Shown: positions 59,063-64,000 of the stretch, piece by piece
Layout of the letters: each line of letters opens with the position of its first letter
Numbering within the stretch: the stretch's first letter is position 1
Notes under the pieces: model-generated
The model's input: the letters and a program-made list of their open reading frames with translations, nothing else
What the model was told of the DNA's origin: nothing
The model's database searches: none
Assembly: GCF_024171605.1 (NCBI RefSeq)
Contig: NZ_JALKAA010000005.1
Location: forward strand, 62,001-126,000
DNA length: 64,000 nt
Reading direction: 5' to 3'
From: Pontibacter sp. HSC-36F09
GTDB lineage: Bacteria > Bacteroidota > Bacteroidia > Cytophagales > Hymenobacteraceae
Position numbers and translations under genes: made by a program

Positions 59063-61492
59063 TTAAAACCGGGCGATGAAGCGAAGATTGAGGCGCCGGC
59101 CAGTCAGGAAATTAGGTATAGCGTAGGTCAGGTCGTTTACATCTGTGACGTAGCTGTAGGAAATGCGGTTCTTTGCATCGATGATGTTGAGCACCTCCAG
59201 GCCTATCCAAAGACTCTCCAACGATACTTTCTTTCGCTCCGTCAGGTCATCTCCTAAGGCTATAAGCTTCGAGAACCCGATGTCCACACGCTTATAAGAC
59301 TTGCCTGAAAAAGCATTGCGGAAATCCGGACGATTTGGCGGACCAAATGGCAGTCCACTACCATACACTGCGTTCAGGTACATCCGGATGGTTGGGTTAT
59401 CGGGCAGGTGGTCTTGGAAGAACACGCCAATGTTCAATAGTTGATCTGTCGGTCGGCGCAAATACCCCCGATCCTGGCTTCCGGTTATTTCGCCGGAACT
59501 GTTGTATATGAGGCTGGAGTCACCCTGCACGTTCTCACGCGTCTGCATCATCCCTAAGCTCAGCCAGGACTCCGCCCCTTTTATAAACTCCCCGTTCACC
59601 CGCACGTCAAAACCGGCTGCATAAGCTTTTGCATTGTTTTGTCCGTAATAGCGCAGCCGCACATTGTCCAGATCATAGGGCACAACGTTGGTCATGTGCT
59701 TGTAATAGACCTCAGTGGTCAGCTTAAAGTCACGGTCCCAGGTCTTAAAAAGATAGTCGCTACCTACCACGGCATGCAAAGAACGCTGCGCTTTCAGGTC
59801 CGGGTTTAGCTCGCCCTGGAAATTACGCAGCTCCCGGTAAAAGGGGGGCTGGTAGTAGAGACCGACAGCTGCTTTAAACGAAAGGTCAGGATTCTGGCGG
59901 GTGATAAAAGAATATTGCACCCGCGGGGTAATGGTTAGTTCATTGTTGTAGCTCCAGTAGCTGGCCCGGATACCATAGGTGATCGTTTTGAGCGAATCCA
60001 ACTCGTAGGTATGCTGCACATAGCCGTTATAACGCTGGGTATGTAGAATCAATTCTGGATCGAGCTGATAAGCCATGGTCACATAATCTGAGGAATCCAC
60101 GAAGCCGTACTCAGCCAGGCGATCGTTGATGCGCTCCAGGCTGGCCTTGGCTCCGGCCAGCACGGTGCTGCGGGCACTCAGGCGCCAGGTATTGCGGCTC
60201 TCAGCAGCTAGTACCAGCGCTTTCAAGGCGTTGCGGGCATGGTCATACTGGCTGCCGATGCCCCGGTCACGCAGGCATTCGCCTTTGTCGTTGCGCCCAA
60301 GCGTATTCACGTCGCAGAGTCGGTACAAGGCCTCTATATCCCGAAACTCGCGCTCGAGCGAGTGTACGCCAGAAATGATAAATTCTGTCAATAACTCTTC
60401 CGACACCTGATGACTGAGATTGGCTCCCACCTGATAGGTATCGTACTCCATGTTCTCCTGTCCCTCGTAAGCCACCAGCAGCCGAAGGGGGGCCTGGCGG
60501 GTACCGAAAGTGGTGGTGCGGTCTTCGGGCTCCACCCTGAAATTGTTACGCGCGTAACTGCCCAGCAATCCCAGTTTAGTGCGCTCTGGCTCTTTGCCCA
60601 GATCGAAACTCAGGTATACCTGCCCATCTGTAAAAGTGGGCCGGTACTCTCCGTCTACCTGCAGCCCCTGCAACATGTACCTGCTGTTCTTGTGGCGTAG
60701 GCCCATCAGGTATGAAACCCGCTTATTCTTGGAGGCTTCCTCCAGGTGTATGGCGCCCCCGGTGAGGCTACCGGTCACAGATCCGGCAAAAGAAGTGGGT
60801 CGCTTGTACTCGATGTTGAGCACCGAGGACAGCTTGTCGCCATACTTAGGCTGCCAGCCTCCGGAAGAGAACTCCACGTTGGCCACCAGGTCGGGGTTTA
60901 TGAAGCTCAGCCCCTCCTGCTGGGCCGCCGAGATCAGAAAAGGACGGTAAATCTCGATTCCGTTGACGTATACCAGGTTTTCGTCGTAGTTGCCACCCCG
61001 CACCGAATAGGTCGAGGACAGTTCGTTGTTACTGGTCACACCGGGCAGCGTGGCCAAAATCATGTTAAAATCCCCGAAAGCGGAAGGAAGGGTTTTCGTG
61101 AGTGTCGGATCCAGCTTGGTCACGCTTACCTGCTCGCGGGTATCGTCTTCGCGTTTTCCCCGCACATCCACCTGCCGTAATTGCTGCGGGTCGGCTACCA
61201 ATACAAAATCGAGCAGCAGCTCCTGCCCTGCCTCGAGGCGCACACGCCGCTCCTGCTGCTTATAACCGAGGAAACGCACTACCAGAACGATTTCCTCAAC
61301 AACAGGTACTTTGAGGCTATACCTGCCCTGGGCATCAGTTTGAGCGCCAAGGGTACGGCCCTGCACCCCTACCGTGGCCATTTCGAGTGGCTGGCGGTTT
61401 TGGTCCAGAACCGTACCCTTTATGATACCCTGCTGTGCATAGACACCTGCTGGCAGCAGCATTAAGAGCCATACCGCAAGATATCGGTGCAT
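59063..61492 (-). CDS. TonB-dependent receptor with carboxypeptidase-regulatory-like N-terminal domain
   Basis: 809 aa. Signal peptide 1-19 (ending GVYAQ), a beta-sandwich extension (IIKGTVLDQNRQPLEMATVGVQG to about 110), then a plug domain (LPGVTSNNELSSTYSVRGGNYDENLVYVNGIEIYRPFL) and a 22-strand-type barrel ending RRLNLRFIARF with terminal Phe. Probably an outer-membrane importer of an unknown ligand. No SusD partner is next to it, so it is not a classic SusCD pair, and the small size favours a siderophore-type or cobalamin-type receptor over a polysaccharide system. No TonB box was located. Confidence 0.9.
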   Translation of the reverse strand: MHRYLAVWLLMLLPAGVYAQQGIIKGTVLDQNRQPLEMATVGVQGRTLGAQTDAQGRYSLKVPVVEEIVLVVRFLGYKQQERRVRLEAGQELLLDFVLVADPQQLRQVDVRGKREDDTREQVSVTKLDPTLTKTLPSAFGDFNMILATLPGVTSNNELSSTYSVRGGNYDENLVYVNGIEIYRPFLISAAQQEGLSFINPDLVANVEFSSGGWQPKYGDKLSSVLNIEYKRPTSFAGSVTGSLTGGAIHLEEASKNKRVSYLMGLRHKNSRYMLQGLQVDGEYRPTFTDGQVYLSFDLGKEPERTKLGLLGSYARNNFRVEPEDRTTTFGTRQAPLRLLVAYEGQENMEYDTYQVGANLSHQVSEELLTEFIISGVHSLEREFRDIEALYRLCDVNTLGRNDKGECLRDRGIGSQYDHARNALKALVLAAESRNTWRLSARSTVLAGAKASLERINDRLAEYGFVDSSDYVTMAYQLDPELILHTQRYNGYVQHTYELDSLKTITYGIRASYWSYNNELTITPRVQYSFITRQNPDLSFKAAVGLYYQPPFYRELRNFQGELNPDLKAQRSLHAVVGSDYLFKTWDRDFKLTTEVYYKHMTNVVPYDLDNVRLRYYGQNNAKAYAAGFDVRVNGEFIKGAESWLSLGMMQTRENVQGDSSLIYNSSGEITGSQDRGYLRRPTDQLLNIGVFFQDHLPDNPTIRMYLNAVYGSGLPFGPPNRPDFRNAFSGKSYKRVDIGFSKLIALGDDLTERKKVSLESLWIGLEVLNIIDAKNRISYSYVTDVNDLTYAIPNFLTGRRLNLRFIARF

Positions 61493-61513
61493 AAGGGGTG
61501 CTTAGGTTTTGAA

Positions 61514-62167
61514 TTAGGCCTGATTTTTCAGATTGGCGATGGTCTTCAACGGATCTGCTGAGTTAAACACGAAGCTGCCGGCTACCAAAGCATCCGCCCC
61601 TTTCTCCAATAGCAAAGGTGTATTCTGCTGATTCACGCCACCATCAATCTCAATCAGTGCCTTGGAATTGCGGGCAATGATCAGGTTTTTCAGGGATTCG
61701 ATCTTGCGGTAGGTGTTTTCTATGAACTTCTGTCCGCCAAATCCAGGATTTACCGACATCAGACATACCAGATCCACGTCCGCGATCACATCGTCGAGCA
61801 GTTGTACGGAAGTATGGGGGTTGAGGGCTATACCAGCCTTGGCTCCCGTTGCTTTTATCTGCTGGATAGTACGGTGCAGGTGGTTGCAGGCTTCCAGGTG
61901 CACAGAAATGATCTCGGCTCCCGCCTCTCTGAACTGCTCAATGTAAAGCTCCGGCTCCACGATCATCAGGTGCACATCAAGCGGCTTTATGGCATGGCGC
62001 TGAATGGCCTGCAGCACCGGAAATCCGAATGAAATGTTGGGCACAAAACGGCCATCCATGATGTCGATATGAAGCCAGTCGGCCTGGCTTTCGTTCAGCA
62101 TTTCTACTTCGGACTGCAGGTTGGCAAAATCAGAAGCTAGTACAGAGGGGGCAATAATTGGTTTCAT
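61514..62167 (-). CDS. rpe: Ribulose-phosphate 3-epimerase
   Basis: 217 aa TIM barrel of the pentose phosphate pathway. Motifs: IIAPSVLASDFANLQSEV at residue 4, WLHIDIMDGRFVPNISFG near 32 with metal His and Asp, LDVHLMIVEPE near 63, CLMSVNPGFGGQKFIE near 135, ALIEIDGGVNQQNTP near 168. Located between the receptor and the subtilase genes on the same strand; 57 bases after the subtilase stop. Confidence 0.96.
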   Translation of the reverse strand: MKPIIAPSVLASDFANLQSEVEMLNESQADWLHIDIMDGRFVPNISFGFPVLQAIQRHAIKPLDVHLMIVEPELYIEQFREAGAEIISVHLEACNHLHRTIQQIKATGAKAGIALNPHTSVQLLDDVIADVDLVCLMSVNPGFGGQKFIENTYRKIESLKNLIIARNSKALIEIDGGVNQQNTPLLLEKGADALVAGSFVFNSADPLKTIANLKNQA

Positions 62168-62224
62168 GAAACAAATATAGAAATTAAGATAGAATCCATC
62201 GTGTGAAAAACAAACACAGCGGCA

Positions 62225-63865
62225 TCAGAGCCTGACAAAGCGCAGGGTGACGTTTCTGCTGTTGGAACTCACCTGACAAAGGTATATGCCTTTTTTGAGC
62301 CGGGAAGGTCTGATGCTGAGCGTATGCACCGCCTGATGTGCAAACAGCATCTGACTATGTACCAGCTTACCAGACGCATCATAGAGCCGCGCCAGGGCGT
62401 TTTCCTGCTGCCAGGTTTCATCCATCCGCAGCACAATAGGCTCTTCCGAAACCGGGTTGGTGATGCTGATACCAGCCGCCAGTTCATCCGCCATACCTGT
62501 TACAAGCCGGCTATAAGTCGGAATGCCGTAACCGATAGTATTGTTGGGGTTGTTGTAATTATTACCTAACTGGCGCATCAATTCCAGCAACTCCATATTG
62601 GTGAGCTTCGGGCGTGCCTGCCAGATGCAGGCGACCATACCTGCCATGATCGGTCCTGAGAAAGAGGTGCCACTGGAGCGGCCTAAGTTACCTGAAGAAG
62701 ACAGCACGTATACCTGCTGCCCCATCGCCACTACATCCGGTTTTAGCCTTTGATCTGCCGTAGGCCCAACGGAGCTGAAGAGTGCATGCACCGCGAGCGA
62801 ATCCACAGCGCCTACGGTGAGGACAGAGTCGGCATCGGCAGGTGCTGAAATATAGCGCCAGGCTTTGTTGCCCTCGTTGCCAGCACTCGTCACCACCAGC
62901 ATACCGGTGGCAGCAGCCAGATCAGCTGCGCGGGTGATGATGGTGGTGTTGCCGTTGAGCTCGCTGTAGGTATAGCTGTAAGAAGGTGCATCGAACAAGG
63001 TATAGCCGAGCGAAGAGTTGATCACATCCACCCCGGCACTGTCAGCAAACTCGGCGGCTAGCAGCCAGTTCACCTCCTCAATGTTATGCTCGGTAGCCGC
63101 ATCTTCTGTCCGTAACAGGTAATAGTTGGCTTTAGGGGCCGTGCCTACGATGCGGCCCGGTTCATAGGCGGCCATCGTCGACAGCACCGAAGTGCCGTGC
63201 TGACTGTGTCCGTAAACATCTGTCTTTTTGCCAACAAAATCGTAAGTGCCCTTTAACTGCCCATTCTGGAAAATGTGTGAAAAAGCATTAATACTGTTCA
63301 CGCCTGGAAAACCAGCGTCGAACACGGCAATGGTAATGCCTTCGCCCTGGTAACCAGCCGCATGCAACTCAGGTATACCCAGCATGTTGGACTGGTGGAA
63401 TGAGGGACCAAAATAAGAAGCGTCGAAAGAGGCGCTGGCAAGCTTTAAACTATCGTTGGATTGCGTGCCTTTCTTGCCGGATGTTGCTGTTGGCAAGCGG
63501 TTGAGTTGTTGAGCTCCCTTTACGAAAGCGAGTGTCTGCAACTCGGCCAGTTTTTCAGGAGAGCATTGCACGACGGCTGCATTGAACCAACGGGAGGTAT
63601 AGAGCACCTTCGCGCCCGTTGCCTTCAGCCCGCTCAAATAAGTTGGGTCAACAGGCAGGTCACGAACGGAAAGCGCTATACCCTGCTTGCTCCGGCGTTC
63701 GATTGCCTTGGCTGAAAGGTATAGCGCTGGTTGTGCTATCGTAAAAGGAGAATTGTTTTTGTCAGTGAAGTAGATCAGATGCTTCTGCTCTGCGCCGCCA
63801 CTCCCCTGCGCCTTTGCAGAAAGGGCTAGAAGCAGGAGGCAGACGAACAGGGTGAGAGATCGCAT
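62225..63865 (-). CDS. Secreted S8 subtilisin-like protease with T9SS sorting domain
   Basis: 546 aa. Signal peptide 1-19 (LLALSAKAQ), then a propeptide-like region. Triad: Asp in ITIAVFDAGFPGVN near 180, His in GHSQHGTSVLSTMAAYEPG near 220, Ser in GRSSGTSFSGPIMAGMVA near 395; oxyanion Asn in VVTSAGNEGN near 325. The last about 75 residues form a T9SS sorting domain (PVSEEPIVLRMDE, ALARLYDASGKLVH, KGIYLCQVSSNS, terminal LRFVRL). Probably released to the medium or surface. The start is 8 bases from a possible upstream gene end at 63874. Confidence 0.92.
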   Translation of the reverse strand: MRSLTLFVCLLLLALSAKAQGSGGAEQKHLIYFTDKNNSPFTIAQPALYLSAKAIERRSKQGIALSVRDLPVDPTYLSGLKATGAKVLYTSRWFNAAVVQCSPEKLAELQTLAFVKGAQQLNRLPTATSGKKGTQSNDSLKLASASFDASYFGPSFHQSNMLGIPELHAAGYQGEGITIAVFDAGFPGVNSINAFSHIFQNGQLKGTYDFVGKKTDVYGHSQHGTSVLSTMAAYEPGRIVGTAPKANYYLLRTEDAATEHNIEEVNWLLAAEFADSAGVDVINSSLGYTLFDAPSYSYTYSELNGNTTIITRAADLAAATGMLVVTSAGNEGNKAWRYISAPADADSVLTVGAVDSLAVHALFSSVGPTADQRLKPDVVAMGQQVYVLSSSGNLGRSSGTSFSGPIMAGMVACIWQARPKLTNMELLELMRQLGNNYNNPNNTIGYGIPTYSRLVTGMADELAAGISITNPVSEEPIVLRMDETWQQENALARLYDASGKLVHSQMLFAHQAVHTLSIRPSRLKKGIYLCQVSSNSRNVTLRFVRL

Positions 63866-63873
63866 AATAAGTC

Positions 63874-64000
63874 TTATAGTTTACCGTGCTCGATTAAGAT
63901 TTCCTCCCGTTCGTGGCCGCTAGCTATCCAACCCACATTCTTAGGACAATCATTTCTACTGGTAAATTCACAGGGAGTTGATTTGTTAAATAAACGATAC
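63874..64000 (-). CDS. Possible C-terminal end of an upstream gene (partial)
   Basis: The minus strand is open from the window edge to a TAA at 63876-63874, encoding the last 41 residues YRLFNKSTPCEFTSRN onward and ending EREEILIEHGKL. Composition is protein-like, with two Cys and charged helices, but 41 codons without a start are not proof, and no family is recognised. If real, it lies 8 bases before the subtilase ATG and could share its transcript. Confidence 0.35.
   Translation of the reverse strand, partial: YRLFNKSTPCEFTSRNDCPKNVGWIASGHEREEILIEHGKL

Larger units (their letters stand above)
1..64000. repeat. Dispersed heptamer TATACCT / AGGTATA
   Basis: A hand scan of both strands finds about 150 copies, roughly one per 430 bases, in coding and intergenic DNA. 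Most extend to CTATACCTG, GTATACCTG or the reverse CAGGTATAG. Dense stretches include 18160-18190 (three copies in about 30 bases) and 18929-18950. Two sites, 33872-33882 and 60612-60622, are palindromic overlaps (AGGTATACCT). See findings for the case that this is selected or actively propagated. Hand counts may be off by a few. Confidence 0.85.

Noticed and set aside
1..64000. CRISPR arrays, tRNA or rRNA genes, prophage or transposase genes
   Set aside because: No regularly spaced direct repeats, no tRNA-like cloverleaf, and no recognisable transposase, integrase or phage protein was seen in any frame.

Overview
The window looks like a chromosomal segment of a Cytophagales/Hymenobacteraceae-type Bacteroidota, probably close to Pontibacter. 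The placement rests on inference from several signs: type IX secretion (T9SS) C-terminal sorting domains, Bacteroidota promoters (TTTG, about 19-21 bases, then TAnnTTTG), little Shine-Dalgarno signal, an acetyl/succinyl-ornithine carbamoyltransferase in the arginine cluster, and families such as DUF5686, DUF2911 and DUF4180. No rRNA, tRNA, IS element, prophage or CRISPR array was found.

Layout. 1-5108: arginine biosynthesis on the minus strand (GNAT acetyltransferase, argG, argC, argD, argF'), with a candidate leader peptide in front and a REP/BIME-like palindrome cluster between argC and argD. 5268-14109: envelope and accessory genes (PDZ aspartyl protease, DUF5686 outer-membrane protein, acetolactate decarboxylase-like lipoprotein, zinc peptidase, DUF4256, DUF4180), ending in an AT-rich, cassette-like patch. 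14565-19164: symporter, GNAT, alanine/ornithine racemase, and an NhaA homologue without its aspartate pair. 19216-26209: universal stress protein and a complete seven-gene Mrp antiporter operon. 26227-33058: phosphatase, ClC channel/antiporter, AsmA-like protein, a TetR regulator with an alpha/beta hydrolase, and a lipoprotein. 33110-51801: amino acid biosynthesis on the minus strand, made of a his operon (hisH-A-F-IE), the whole trp operon plus aroF, and a second his operon (hisG-D-C-B). 51915-64000: a giant MBG-repeat T9SS adhesin-like protein, a DUF2911 protein, a TonB-dependent receptor, rpe and a secreted subtilase.

The main result is a set of short leader-peptide genes that standard gene calling misses. 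trpL (29 aa, three consecutive Trp codons) sits before trpE with a perfect promoter, an intrinsic terminator and a matching antiterminator segment. Two separate hisL genes precede hisG (HHHHFHH) and hisH (HLHHH), and the second also has a terminator and a 9-base antiterminator match. A 42-aa ORF with a late cluster of Arg codons precedes the arginine cluster. The two his half-operons and the trp operon therefore appear to be controlled individually by ribosome-mediated attenuation.

The second genome-scale signal is a dispersed motif, TATACCT/AGGTATA, usually extended to (C/G)TATACCTG. A hand count finds about 150 copies in 64 kb, roughly 19 times chance. Copies lie in all reading frames, in intergenic DNA and inside terminator stems. 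Its role is unknown.
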